Below, in pieces: positions 38,204 through 46,418 of a stretch of DNA of 47,900 nucleotides. Location: contig CAMZJA010000014.1 of NCBI GenBank assembly GCA_947307415.1, positions 1 through 47,900 on the forward strand, written 5' to 3'. The notes below the pieces were generated by a model. The model had not been told where the DNA came from. It made no database searches and saw only the letters and a list, made by a program, of their open reading frames with translations. Within the stretch, counting starts at the first letter, position 1; each line of letters starts with the position of its first letter. Origin of the DNA: an uncultured Bacteroidales bacterium (GTDB taxonomy: Bacteria; Bacteroidota; Bacteroidia; Bacteroidales; F082). The translations under genes were made by a program, and so were the position numbers.

Positions 38204-40648
38204 ATGATTTATCCTTCGGATTTTGAAAATAAGATAGGCTTCAAGACGATACGTGAGCGTCTTAATGAATTGTGTATCAGCGAGATGGGTAAAGAATGCG
38301 TTGGCAAGATGGGTTTTTGCACCGATGTCGACGAGATACACACCCACCTACGCCTGATTCAGGATTTTCAGACTCTCATGCAGGACGGAGTGCCTTTCCC
38401 TGTTAGGGATTACAACGATTTACGTGAGGAATTCAAGCATCTCGCCATCGACGGCACCGTGATCAGCCTCGACAGCATGTTTGCGCTAAAACCTACCCTA
38501 TCGGCGCTGTCTTACATTTTCAAATTCTTTAAATCCGAAGCTTCTGAAAAAGTACAGTATCTGAAAGCTTTGGCAGAAGGCATATCCATTGATAATCATA
38601 TCTTTACAGAGATAAACCGTCTCATCGACGACAAGGGCGAGATTCCTGATAATGCTTCAGCCGAACTCGCTGTAATACGCAGAGATATCAGGCGGAAACA
38701 GAGTTCCATCGACCACAGGATGCACAAAATCCTCATCGAGGCGAAGAACTCAGGCTGGACCGACAGCACCGCAGAGATGACAATCCGCGACGGACGCCCG
38801 GTGATTCCAGTGCGTGCCGCCGACAAACGCGAATTGCGCGGTTTCATACACGACGAGTCGGCAACGGGACAAACAGTTTACATCGAGCCGGCGGAGATAT
38901 TCGAAACCAACAACGAAATCAAGGAGTTGGAATACGCCGAGAGACGCGAAATCAACAAGATTTTGCTGGCGTTCACAAAGATTTTGAGGCCAGAGATTCC
39001 AAATCTAGCAATGGCATGGCGACTCCTCGGATTGCTTGATTTCATTAGGGCTAAGGCACTGTTGGCTCATGAATACAACTGCGTGATTCCGGAAGTTGTC
39101 GACAAGCCGATGTTCGACTGGATAGAGGCGCGGCATCCACTGCTGGAGCAGAAGTTGAAAGGACAAGGAAAGAATATTACGCCACTTGACCTTAAACTTG
39201 GTGCTGCAAACGACAATGAGGTTCCTCGCTCCGCTCGGAATGACAGTCGCATACTGGTTATTTCCGGTCCGAACGCCGGCGGTAAGTCGGTGTGCCTCAA
39301 GACTATAGGACTGATTCAGTACATGTTGCAGTGCGGACTGGCAATTCCAGTTAAGATTGACTCGAAATGCGGCATCTTTCATGATATGTTCATTGACATC
39401 GGCGACGAGCAGTCGCTGGAAAATGATCTCAGCACCTACAGCTCACACCTTATTAATATGAAGGAGCTTCTGGAGCACGGCAACGAACGCACCCTATTCC
39501 TCATCGACGAGTTCGGAACCGGCACTGAGCCGCAACTAGGAGGCGCAATAGCAGAAGCTATCTTATTGAAAATGAACGAGAAGAAGTCGTTTGGAGTGGT
39601 CACGACGCACTATGCGAACCTGAAACTTTTGGCCGACAACCATCCTGGCATCGTCAACGGAGCCATGTTGTTCGACACCAGATATCTGCAGCCGCTCTAC
39701 GTGATGATGATAGGCAAGCCGGGCTCATCGTTCGCTTTCGAAATAGCGAAAAAGATAGGTTTTCCTAACGAAATCCTCGACAGCGCAGCAGAAATATCCG
39801 GTCGCGAGCACCTCGACTTCGACCAGCAGCTTCAGCAACTCGAAATCGAGAAAAAAGAGGTTCGCAAAAAGGAATACGAGCTGAAAGTCGCCGACAAATT
39901 GCTCGATGAGGTTGTCACAAAATACAAGAATCATCTCGCTGATATTGAGAAGAATAGAAAGACGTTATTGAAAGAGGCCAACAAGGAAGCACAGGCGCTC
40001 ATCGACGGCGCGAATGCCAAGATTGAACGGACAATCCGTGAGATCAAGGAGGCGCAGGCAGAGAAGAACCGCACCAAGGAGCTTCGCGAGGAGTTGAAAA
40101 CCATGAAGCAGAGCCTCGTCGACGAGGAGAAGAACCTCTCGAAACAGCTAAAAGCCGATGAAAAAGAAGTCGCAAGCGAAGAACTGAAAGTAGGCGATAT
40201 GGTGTGCATCAACGAGCTGGAAGTCGTGGGCGAGCTTTTGGCAATTACTGATACTGACGTCACAATTCAGTTTGGAGATGTCAGGCTTCGCACAACTGCC
40301 GACAAGCTCAGGAAAATCAGTCGTTCGCAGGCGCGAAAGGCACAGCAGAACCCGTCGTATCTGCGCAAGAGCATTATGAGCGACATCAACGAGAAAGCGG
40401 AGAAGTTCAACCTCACTTTAGACGTGCGCGGTCAGCGTGGCGACGAAGCCGTTGATAACGTGGCAAAATATATTGATGAAGCTAATTTATTGAGCATCAA
40501 AGAAGTAAGCATCCTCCACGGCAAAGGCAACGGTATCTTGCGAAAGCTCATCAGAGAATACCTGAGCAAGCAGTCGTGTATTCAGTCGTTCAACGATGCA
40601 AGCTTGGAGACTGGTGGTGCAGGAATTACGAGGGTGACGCTGAAATAA
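38204..40648 (+). CDS. mutS2: MutS2, endonuclease/ribosome-rescue MutS-family ATPase
   Basis: An 814-residue protein: helical clamp region (about 1-330), ATPase with Walker A GPNAGGKS (355-362) and Walker B LFLIDEFGTGTEP, a long charged coiled coil (about 525-660), a KOW-like segment, and a C-terminal Smr domain (LDVRG, HGKGNG). Homologues suppress recombination or split collided ribosomes. Codons 339-347 (EVPRSARND) come from an in-frame repeat unit directly before the Walker A strand (RILVISGPN), where relatives have a short link. Its stop abuts the metK stop with no bases between. Confidence 0.95.
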   Translation: MIYPSDFENKIGFKTIRERLNELCISEMGKECVGKMGFCTDVDEIHTHLRLIQDFQTLMQDGVPFPVRDYNDLREEFKHLAIDGTVISLDSMFALKPTLSALSYIFKFFKSEASEKVQYLKALAEGISIDNHIFTEINRLIDDKGEIPDNASAELAVIRRDIRRKQSSIDHRMHKILIEAKNSGWTDSTAEMTIRDGRPVIPVRAADKRELRGFIHDESATGQTVYIEPAEIFETNNEIKELEYAERREINKILLAFTKILRPEIPNLAMAWRLLGLLDFIRAKALLAHEYNCVIPEVVDKPMFDWIEARHPLLEQKLKGQGKNITPLDLKLGAANDNEVPRSARNDSRILVISGPNAGGKSVCLKTIGLIQYMLQCGLAIPVKIDSKCGIFHDMFIDIGDEQSLENDLSTYSSHLINMKELLEHGNERTLFLIDEFGTGTEPQLGGAIAEAILLKMNEKKSFGVVTTHYANLKLLADNHPGIVNGAMLFDTRYLQPLYVMMIGKPGSSFAFEIAKKIGFPNEILDSAAEISGREHLDFDQQLQQLEIEKKEVRKKEYELKVADKLLDEVVTKYKNHLADIEKNRKTLLKEANKEAQALIDGANAKIERTIREIKEAQAEKNRTKELREELKTMKQSLVDEEKNLSKQLKADEKEVASEELKVGDMVCINELEVVGELLAITDTDVTIQFGDVRLRTTADKLRKISRSQARKAQQNPSYLRKSIMSDINEKAEKFNLTLDVRGQRGDEAVDNVAKYIDEANLLSIKEVSILHGKGNGILRKLIREYLSKQSCIQSFNDASLETGGAGITRVTLK
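39218..39244. repeat. 27-bp GTCATTCC repeat unit in frame inside mutS2
   Basis: Begins GAGGTTCCTCGCTCCGCTC, encodes E339-V-P-R-S-A-R-N-D347, and is 25/27 identical to the glycosidase copy in the same frame and orientation relative to translation. Confidence 0.85.
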
Positions 40649-41941
40649 TTAAATTCCGAAGACCTTTTTTATTTCGTTAACCATGTCAACCTTCTCCCAT
40701 GCGAAGAACTCGACATTCTTGTAGTTCTTGCCGTTTTCGGTGAAGGTGTCCTTGTCTTTGTACTGCACCTCGACCTTAGCGGTAAACGGGTCGCGACCAA
40801 AGTGACCATACGATGCCGTTGGCTCGAAGATCGGGTTCTTCAGTCCGAAACGTTTCACGATGGCGTATGGACGGAGGTCGAACAAAGTACGGATCTTTTC
40901 AGCGATTTCAGCGTCGTTCATCTTCTTGCCACTTGCGTCTTTCACATGAGCGGTGCCATAGGTGTTAACGTAGAAACCGACAGGCTGTGCCACGCCGATA
41001 GCGTAAGCGATCTGCACGAGAGCCTCGTCGCAAACGCCTGCTGCAACAATGTTTTTCGCGATATGACGTGCCGCGTATGCTGCTGAGCGGTCGACCTTAG
41101 ATGAGTCTTTGCCTGAGAAAGCTCCGCCGCCATGTGCGCCGCGACCGCCGTAAGTGTCGACGATGATTTTACGGCCAGTGAGACCTGTGTCGCCATGAGG
41201 TCCGCCGATGACGAACTTGCCAGTCGGGTTGACGAAGAGCTTCATATCAGACTTGAAGAGGTTTCTAACCTTTTGAGGAAGAAGCTTTTTCAGTCTCGGG
41301 AGCAATATGGTGCGAACGTCGTGCTCGATTTTGTCAATCATGGCAGCGTCGTCGTCCATAAACTCGTCGTGCTGTGTTGAGATGACGATGGTGTCGATGC
41401 GCAACGGCTTCCAGTTGGTGCCATATTCCACCGTTACCTGTGATTTGGCATCCGGACGGAGGTATTTCATGCGCTTGCCTTCACGGCGAATCTTAGCCAG
41501 TTCAAGCAAAAGCATGTGCGAAAGCACTATAGTGAGAGGCATATATTCTGGCGTCTCCTTGCAAGCGTAGCCGAACATCATGCCCTGGTCGCCAGCACCC
41601 TGATCTTCTTCTTTTTTACGTTCCACGCCGCGGTTGATGTCCTGCGACTGTCCGTGAATTGCCGAAAGCACGCCGCACGACTTGCTGTCGAACTGATATT
41701 CCGCCTTTGTATATCCAATGCGCTCGATGACACGACGCGCAGTGCCTTGAATATCAACATATCCGTTTGATTTAACCTCGCCTGCCACGACGGTGAGACC
41801 TGTGGTCACCAATGTCTCGCAAGCTACCTTTGATTCCGGATCCTGACGCAGCATTTCGTCTAGGACGGCATCTGAAATCTGATCGGCCACTTTATCCGGA
41901 TGGCCTTCTGAAACTGATTCTGAAGTGAAATAATAACCCAT
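40649..41941 (-). CDS. metK: S-adenosylmethionine synthetase
   Basis: A 430-residue enzyme that makes SAM from methionine and ATP. It shows [32 protein letters not shown] and [18 protein letters not shown] (ATP/phosphate sites), with the C-terminus EVQYKDKD...KVFGI. It is somewhat longer than the Escherichia coli enzyme (384), in line with Bacteroidota forms. A leader of about 160 bases holds a SAM-II-type riboswitch, so expression should fall when SAM is abundant. Confidence 0.97.
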   Translation of the reverse strand: MGYYFTSESVSEGHPDKVADQISDAVLDEMLRQDPESKVACETLVTTGLTVVAGEVKSNGYVDIQGTARRVIERIGYTKAEYQFDSKSCGVLSAIHGQSQDINRGVERKKEEDQGAGDQGMMFGYACKETPEYMPLTIVLSHMLLLELAKIRREGKRMKYLRPDAKSQVTVEYGTNWKPLRIDTIVISTQHDEFMDDDAAMIDKIEHDVRTILLPRLKKLLPQKVRNLFKSDMKLFVNPTGKFVIGGPHGDTGLTGRKIIVDTYGGRGAHGGGAFSGKDSSKVDRSAAYAARHIAKNIVAAGVCDEALVQIAYAIGVAQPVGFYVNTYGTAHVKDASGKKMNDAEIAEKIRTLFDLRPYAIVKRFGLKNPIFEPTASYGHFGRDPFTAKVEVQYKDKDTFTENGKNYKNVEFFAWEKVDMVNEIKKVFGI

Positions 41942-42037
41942 TTTTATTTTAAATTAGAAGCCAGGAGACAGAAGTCAGAAGTCAGAATCTTTCTTCCAGC
42001 TCGGCTTTTGTTAATAAATATGGATAATTTGAGATTG

Positions 42038-42061
42038 TTAAAAGAAATACTGTTTTAGCAT
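42038..42061 (-). CDS. Possible 7-residue leader ORF overlapping the riboswitch
   Basis: ATG at 42061 reads MLKQYFF then TAA at 42040-42038. The ATG lies in the conserved AATGCTAAA of the aptamer, so SAM binding would mask it. Very short, so chance is quite possible. Confidence 0.25.
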   Translation of the reverse strand: MLKQYFF

Positions 42062-42100
42062 TTTTTCTTGTGGTTGCAATCAATCAAATCTGTCCACGTG
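42050..42100 (-). promoter_or_regulatory. SAM-II-type riboswitch in the metK leader
   Basis: On the minus strand the elements appear in SAM-II order: stem half GTGG (42097-42094), GATTTG, ATTGCAA, stem half CCAC (42073-42070), an A-rich link, then AATGCTAAAAC, whose TGC can pair with the loop GCA to form the pseudoknot. This follows the published SAM-II (metA motif) consensus (GAUUU, UUGCA, CCAC, GCUAAA). It begins about 5 bases after the expected transcription start and the gene behind it makes SAM. It is about 108 bases from the metK ATG, farther than usual for direct masking of the ribosome site. Confidence 0.82.
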
Positions 42101-42111
42101 ATTTTCGGGCG

Positions 42112-42119
42112 CAAAAATA
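42112..42119 (-). promoter_or_regulatory. -7 promoter box (TATTTTTG) for metK
   Basis: Plus-strand CAAAAATA places the transcription start near 42105, just before the aptamer. Confidence 0.7.
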
Positions 42120-42165
42120 CAACAAATTTTGTAATTATTGATTTTTTAAAATAATTTTTTTATTG

Positions 42166-42236
42166 TTCCTTTTCCCTTGATGGAAAAGGAACCGAAAAGA
42201 TCAAGCGAAATTCGAAGCTCGGACCGCCGAATTTCG
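42166..42236. repeat. Double-hairpin intergenic repeat
   Basis: First stem TTCCTTTTCC (42166-42175) with its exact complement (42182-42191); second stem CGAAATTCG (42206-42214) with CGAATTTCG (42228-42236). GC-rich sequence runs on to the ABC gene stop at 42288. It probably ends the ABC transcript; the arrangement resembles a repeated intergenic element. Confidence 0.65.
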
Positions 42237-42287
42237 CAGGCCACCGCACCGCGAAGCGACGTGGGGCACAGCCACGAAATTATTTTG

Positions 42288-43010
42288 TTATTTTGTCAAT
42301 GCTTGGAAAACCGCTTCAATGCTGGCGTCTTTGCTGTGCATCACGTTCATTTTGATGTTCTCAATCGTGTCGTTGGCGACGACCACACCTTTATTAATAA
42401 TAACGATTCGCGGGCACATTGCCTCGACCTCTTGCATGATGTGAGTCGAGAGAAGGACGGTTTTTTCTTTGCCGAGTTCGGTGATAAGTCCACGAATCTC
42501 AATGAGTTGATTCGGGTCGAGACCTGATGTAGGCTCGTCGAGAATCAAAACCGAAGGGTTATGCATCATGGCTTGGGCGAGGCCGACACGCTGACGGTAG
42601 CCTTTCGACAGAGCTCCGATTTTCTTGCGCATCTCGACGGTGAGACCGGTCTTTTCAATCATCTCGTCGATGCGGTTTTTGGCTTCCTTGCCAGTGATAT
42701 GATGAATTCCGGCGACGAATTCAAGATATTCGCGCACGTACATGTCGAGGTAAAGCGGGTTATGCTCCGGCAGATATCCCACGCGTTGACGCACCTCCAT
42801 CGGGTTGTCGATGGTGTCGAAACCTTCAACCGACACTGTACCTTCGGTCTGCGGAATGAAGCAAGTGATAATCTTCATCAGCGTTGATTTTCCTGCTCCG
42901 TTCGGACCCAGAAGTCCCACAATCTGACCTTTTTCGATATCCAGATTCACATCATTCAGCGCCAGCTGCTGATCATAGCGTTTCGTTACGTGGTTTACCT
43001 TTATTGACAT
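42288..43010 (-). CDS. ABC transporter ATP-binding protein, GldA-like
   Basis: A 240-residue nucleotide-binding subunit: Walker A GPNGAGKST (35-43), Q-loop region near YLPEHNPLY, signature LSKGYRQRVGLAQ, Walker B LILDEPTSGLD, and H-loop STHIMQEVE. The sequence is closest in style to GldA-type gliding/exporter ATPases, but it ends at about 240 residues where GldA has a longer C-terminal part. No permease gene is adjacent. It would pair with a permease elsewhere. Promoter box at 43033-43040. Confidence 0.85.
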   Translation of the reverse strand: MSIKVNHVTKRYDQQLALNDVNLDIEKGQIVGLLGPNGAGKSTLMKIITCFIPQTEGTVSVEGFDTIDNPMEVRQRVGYLPEHNPLYLDMYVREYLEFVAGIHHITGKEAKNRIDEMIEKTGLTVEMRKKIGALSKGYRQRVGLAQAMMHNPSVLILDEPTSGLDPNQLIEIRGLITELGKEKTVLLSTHIMQEVEAMCPRIVIINKGVVVANDTIENIKMNVMHSKDASIEAVFQALTK

Positions 43011-43032
43011 GATATGTTATTTTTTCAATGTG

Positions 43033-43040
43033 CAAAAATA
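43033..43040 (-). promoter_or_regulatory. -7 promoter box (TATTTTTG) for the ABC ATPase gene
   Basis: Plus-strand CAAAAATA, about 22 bases upstream of the ATG at 43010. Confidence 0.65.
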
Positions 43041-43100
43041 CAAAAAAACAGCTGTTGAAAAATTAATTTTTATTAATGTTTTTTGTATTAAAAAATTTTG

Positions 43101-43108
43101 TACTTTTG
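43101..43108 (+). promoter_or_regulatory. -7 promoter box (TACTTTTG) for the rplM operon
   Basis: A TAnnTTTG match 63 bases before the rplM ATG; the leader could host ribosomal-protein feedback control, but no specific structure was recognised. Confidence 0.7.
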
Positions 43109-43171
43109 CAGTCCGAAATTTTAGTAGGAAAATTAGTGTAAAAACACATAACAAATTATTAATTAAATTAA

Positions 43172-43621
43172 ATGGATACATTAAGTTACAAAACAGTTAG
43201 CGTCAACAAAGAGCATGCCAACAAAAAATGGTATGTCGTCGACGCTGAGGGTCAGGTTCTCGGCCGTATGGCTTCAGAAATCGCCCAGGTTTTAAGAGGA
43301 AAGAGGAAGGCATGCTATACTCCCCACAGTGATTGTGGCGATAATGTCATCGTAATCAATGCCGAGAAAGTTATCCTCACCGGCAGCAAAATGGACAAGA
43401 AGGTTTACGTACACTACACAGGTTTCCCTGGTGGTCAGCGCGTTAGAACCGTTAAGGATTTCTTGAACAAGAAACCTATCTTCGTCATCGAACACGCGGT
43501 TAAGGGCATGTTACCTAAGACACGCCTTGGCAGTGCCATCTTCCGTAATCTTTACGTTTATGAAGGACCTAATCACCCGCATGAGGCCCAACAACCACAA
43601 GTATTAACAATTAAGAAATAA
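43172..43621 (+). CDS. rplM: 50S ribosomal protein L13
   Basis: A 149-residue protein with KKWYVVDAEGQVLGRMASEIA, TPHSDCGDNVIVINAEKV, and VKGMLPKTRLG, all typical of bacterial L13. It binds 23S rRNA early in 50S assembly. First gene of the rplM-rpsI-rpsB-tsf operon; rpsI follows after 5 bases. Confidence 0.98.
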   Translation: MDTLSYKTVSVNKEHANKKWYVVDAEGQVLGRMASEIAQVLRGKRKACYTPHSDCGDNVIVINAEKVILTGSKMDKKVYVHYTGFPGGQRVRTVKDFLNKKPIFVIEHAVKGMLPKTRLGSAIFRNLYVYEGPNHPHEAQQPQVLTIKK

Positions 43622-43626
43622 GTATC

Positions 43627-44013
43627 ATGGAAGTAATCAACGCGTTAGGTAGAAGAAAGACAGCCGTCGCACGTATTTACATGAAAGCTGGCGAAGGCAA
43701 AATTACGGTCAACAAACGTGACTACAAGGAGTATTTCCCAACAAGCATCCTGCATTATGTGGTTGAACAGCCATTGATGCTCACAGAGAACTTGGGTAAA
43801 TATGACATCAAGGTCAACCTCGATGGCGGTGGTATCAACGGTCAAGCAGAAGCTCTCCGTCTCGCTATCAGCCGCGCATTGTGCGAAATCAACGCTGAAT
43901 ATCGTCCTATCCTTAAGGCTAAAGGTTTGATGCGCCGCGACCCACGTATGGTCGAACGTAAGAAGCCAGGTCAGCCAGGTGCACGTAAGAAATTCCAATT
44001 CAGCAAACGTTAG
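43627..44013 (+). CDS. rpsI: 30S ribosomal protein S9
   Basis: A 128-residue protein: NALGRRKTAVARIYMK at the start, GGGINGQAEALRLAISRAL in the middle, and the basic tail ending KKFQFSKR, which reaches the P-site tRNA. Length and tail are typical. It overlaps nothing and is followed after 19 bases by rpsB. Confidence 0.98.
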   Translation: MEVINALGRRKTAVARIYMKAGEGKITVNKRDYKEYFPTSILHYVVEQPLMLTENLGKYDIKVNLDGGGINGQAEALRLAISRALCEINAEYRPILKAKGLMRRDPRMVERKKPGQPGARKKFQFSKR

Positions 44014-44032
44014 TCTATTAAAAGGAAACATC

Positions 44033-44860
44033 ATGACACAAGCAACATTCGAAGAATTATTAGATGCAGGTTGTCACTTCGGTCACCTCAGAAGAAAATG
44101 GAACCCGAACATGGCACCGTACATCTTCATGGAACGTAACGGTATCCATATTATTGACTTGTACAAGACACAGGCCAAGATCGATGAAGCAGCAAACGCT
44201 CTTCGTCAGTTAGCAAGATCAGGAAAGAAAGTCCTTTTCGTAGCTACAAAGAAACAGGCGAAAGATATCGTCGCTGAACTCGTTTCGAGAGTCAACATGC
44301 CATACGTGACAGAGCGTTGGCCTGGTGGTATGCTCACCAACTTCACCACAATCCGCAAGGCAGTGCGTAAGATGGTCAGCCTCGACAAGCTCATCGCAAG
44401 CAGCCAGTACAATAACCTTTCAAAACGTGAACGTCTCCAGATCGAGCGTGAACGCGAGAAACTCCAGAAGAACCTTGGTTCAATCGCCGACCTGAACCGC
44501 CTTCCAAGCGCAGTGTTTGTAGTTGACGTTATCAAGGAACATATCGCAGTGGCAGAAGCAAGAAAACTTAACATCCCTACTTACGCCATCGTCGACACCA
44601 ACTCAAATCCTAACCTCATCGACTTCCCGATCCCGGCAAACGACGACGCTTCGAAGTCAATCGCCCTCATCGTGAGCAAGATGGTTGAAGCTATTGAAGA
44701 AGGCCTCAACGAGCGCAAGAACACCATGAAGGACGCCGACATGGCAGAAGCTGAAGGTGAAGAGGAAATGAACGAAACAGCAGCAGTTGAAGAGGAAGAA
44801 AAAGAAGAAGAGCCAAAACGCGCTCGTCGTCCTCGCAAGACAGTTGCAAAGAAAAACTAA
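44033..44860 (+). CDS. rpsB: 30S ribosomal protein S2
   Basis: A 275-residue protein starting MTQATFEELLDAGCHFGH, with RKWNPNMAPYIF, VTERWPGGMLTNF and IPTYAIVDTNSNP. The ATG at 44033 follows an AAAGGAAA ribosome-binding site (44021-44028), unusual in this phylum, which excludes the longer frame overlapping rpsI. A charged tail (about 240-275), acidic then Arg/Lys-rich, extends beyond the Escherichia coli protein's core. Confidence 0.97.
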   Translation: MTQATFEELLDAGCHFGHLRRKWNPNMAPYIFMERNGIHIIDLYKTQAKIDEAANALRQLARSGKKVLFVATKKQAKDIVAELVSRVNMPYVTERWPGGMLTNFTTIRKAVRKMVSLDKLIASSQYNNLSKRERLQIEREREKLQKNLGSIADLNRLPSAVFVVDVIKEHIAVAEARKLNIPTYAIVDTNSNPNLIDFPIPANDDASKSIALIVSKMVEAIEEGLNERKNTMKDADMAEAEGEEEMNETAAVEEEEKEEEPKRARRPRKTVAKKN

Positions 44861-44884
44861 TCATTAAAAAAGAAAGGTAAGACA

Positions 44885-45880
44885 ATGAATATTACTGCAG
44901 CTCAAGTCAATGAACTCAGACAAATGACAGGCGCAGGCATGATGGACTGCAAGAAAGCCCTCGTTGAATGCAACGGCGACAAAGAAGCAGCTATCGACTA
45001 CCTCCGCAAAAAAGGCCAGAAAATCGCTGAAAAGCGCGCTGACCGTGAAGCCGCTGAAGGCGCTGTCATCTCAGCAACAACAGCCGACCACACATACGGT
45101 GCTGTCATCATGCTGAACTGCGAGACAGACTTCGTAGGTTCGAACGCCGACTTCGTCGGAGCAGCCAAGGGATTCCTCCAGGCAGCTATCGACAACAAGA
45201 TCAAGAACCTCGATGCTCTCAAGGCTTTCGCTATCAACGGCCGCACAGTGAACGACCTCGTCACAGATCTCACAGCCAAGACAGGCGAGAAAGTCGAACT
45301 CAAACACCTCGAAGTTGTTGAGGCTCCTTACGTAGCCAACTACAACCACCAGGGCAACCGCCTCGCAACACTCGTTGGATTCAACAAGAACTTCAACGGT
45401 ATTGAAGAGACAGCTCACGAAGTGGCAATGCACGCAGCAGCCATGTCACCTATCGCTATCGACGAAAACGACGTCCCACAGGAAACAAAAGACCGTGAGA
45501 TGGCAGTCGCTATCGAGAAGACAAAACAGGAACAGGCTCAGAAAGCAGTCGATGTCGCTTTGAAGAAAGCAGGTATCAACCCAGCTCACGTTGACAGTGA
45601 AGATCACATCAACTCAAATATGGCTAAGGGTTGGATCACAGAGGCTCAGGCACAGCAGGCACGCGAGATTCGCGAGAAAGTCACAGCTGACACCCTTGCA
45701 AACATCAAGGAGCAGATGGTGATGAACATCGCTAACGGCCGTGTCAACAAGTTCTTCAAAGAGAACTGCCTCCTCGACCAGGCTTCATTGCTCGACGGCA
45801 GCATGACAGTGCGCCAGTTCATCCAGAAGGCTGACAAGGAAGCTACAGTTGTTGCTTTCAAACGCGTACAACTTGGTTAA
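44885..45880 (+). CDS. tsf: Elongation factor Ts
   Basis: A 331-residue guanine-nucleotide exchange factor for EF-Tu. The N-terminal UBA-like domain carries LRQMTGAGMMDCKKAL and YLRKKGQKIAEKRADR; the core has LNCETDFVGSN and HAAAMSPI. The AAGAAAGG site just before the ATG fits a ribosome-binding site. The operon ends here at a repeat-type terminator. Confidence 0.97.
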   Translation: MNITAAQVNELRQMTGAGMMDCKKALVECNGDKEAAIDYLRKKGQKIAEKRADREAAEGAVISATTADHTYGAVIMLNCETDFVGSNADFVGAAKGFLQAAIDNKIKNLDALKAFAINGRTVNDLVTDLTAKTGEKVELKHLEVVEAPYVANYNHQGNRLATLVGFNKNFNGIEETAHEVAMHAAAMSPIAIDENDVPQETKDREMAVAIEKTKQEQAQKAVDVALKKAGINPAHVDSEDHINSNMAKGWITEAQAQQAREIREKVTADTLANIKEQMVMNIANGRVNKFFKENCLLDQASLLDGSMTVRQFIQKADKEATVVAFKRVQLG

Positions 45881-45947
45881 GAGACCTTAGACTTTAGACC
45901 TTAGACCTTAGTAAGTTATACTATTGTTTAGGGTCTAAAGTTTTTTT
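45881..45947 (+). terminator. TTAGACY-array terminator after tsf
   Basis: Four or so seven-base units (GACCTTA, GACTTTA) run from 45881. CTTTAGACC (45892-45900) pairs with GGTCTAAAG (45932-45940), followed by seven T. Confidence 0.8.
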
Positions 45948-45963
45948 ATTAAAAATCAAAATT

Positions 45964-46326
45964 ATGAAATCAACTGATTACAAACAGCTTATTGTATGGC
46001 AAAAAGCCATGGATTTAACGACAGAGATTTATTCTCTTGTTAAATATTTACCCAAAGAAGAAACATATGGTTTGTCAGACCAGATGAGAAGAGCTGTCGT
46101 ATCTATTCCTTCAAATATTGCAGAAGGACAAGGTAGAATTTCCGATAAAGAATATGTTAATTTCTTATCAATAGCAAGAGGTTCTTTATGGGAATTATCA
46201 ACCCAAATTGAAATTTGTGAAAGATTAAATTATATCAATCAAAATCAAACTTCAAAATCAACCGATCTTATTACAGAGATTAGTAAAATGCTAAATTCAT
46301 TAGCAAACTCTTTGAAAAGACCTTGA
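45964..46326 (+). CDS. Four-helix-bundle protein (S23/IVP type)
   Basis: A 120-residue small protein with the family signatures LIVWQKAMDLTTEIYSLVKYLP, GLSDQMRRAVVSIPSNIAEGQGR, and YVNFLSIARGSLWELSTQIE. The fold was first found in intervening sequences of 23S rRNA genes and resembles the Avd accessory proteins of diversity-generating retroelements; the free-standing copies have no settled role. No reverse transcriptase or variable repeat lies nearby. The gene is clearly richer in A and T than its neighbours and is bracketed by TTAGACY arrays, and no -7 box is visible, all suggesting acquired DNA. Confidence 0.88.
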   Translation: MKSTDYKQLIVWQKAMDLTTEIYSLVKYLPKEETYGLSDQMRRAVVSIPSNIAEGQGRISDKEYVNFLSIARGSLWELSTQIEICERLNYINQNQTSKSTDLITEISKMLNSLANSLKRP

Positions 46327-46327
46327 A

Positions 46328-46418
46328 TTTTAGACCTTAGATGTTAGACCTTAGACATTAGCCGTTTTTCTACGCCAAAAACTAAAAGTCTAAGGTCTAA
46401 GGTCTAAAGTCTAAGGTC
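46328..46418. terminator. Large TTAGACY inverted array between four-helix gene and cysS
   Basis: Left arm of TTAGACC/TTAGATG units (46328-46361) faces a right arm of the complementary units (46384-46418), able to form an imperfect stem of about 30 bp. It ends at the cysS stop (46419-46421), so it can terminate both convergent transcripts. Confidence 0.75.

Larger units (their letters stand above)
41942..42287. other. 346-base gap between metK and the ABC ATPase gene
   Basis: Contents by position: 41958-41988 a tract of TCTGACT-like seven-base units (minus-strand reading); 42038-42061 a 7-residue mini-ORF; 42050-42100 the SAM-II-like aptamer; 42112-42119 the metK -7 box; 42166-42191 and 42206-42236 two hairpins. 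The remainder is AT-rich with no further gene seen. Confidence 0.7.

Noticed and set aside
43979-44032. Longer rpsB frame overlapping rpsI
   Set aside because: A good ribosome-binding site precedes the ATG at 44033, and the extra residues are read from rpsI out of frame.
45964-46326. Diversity-generating retroelement (Avd-like protein)
   Set aside because: No reverse transcriptase, template repeat or variable repeat is present in the window.
46328-46418. CRISPR array suggested by short repeats
   Set aside because: The units are seven bases, in both orientations, with no unique spacers and no cas genes; they fold as hairpins.
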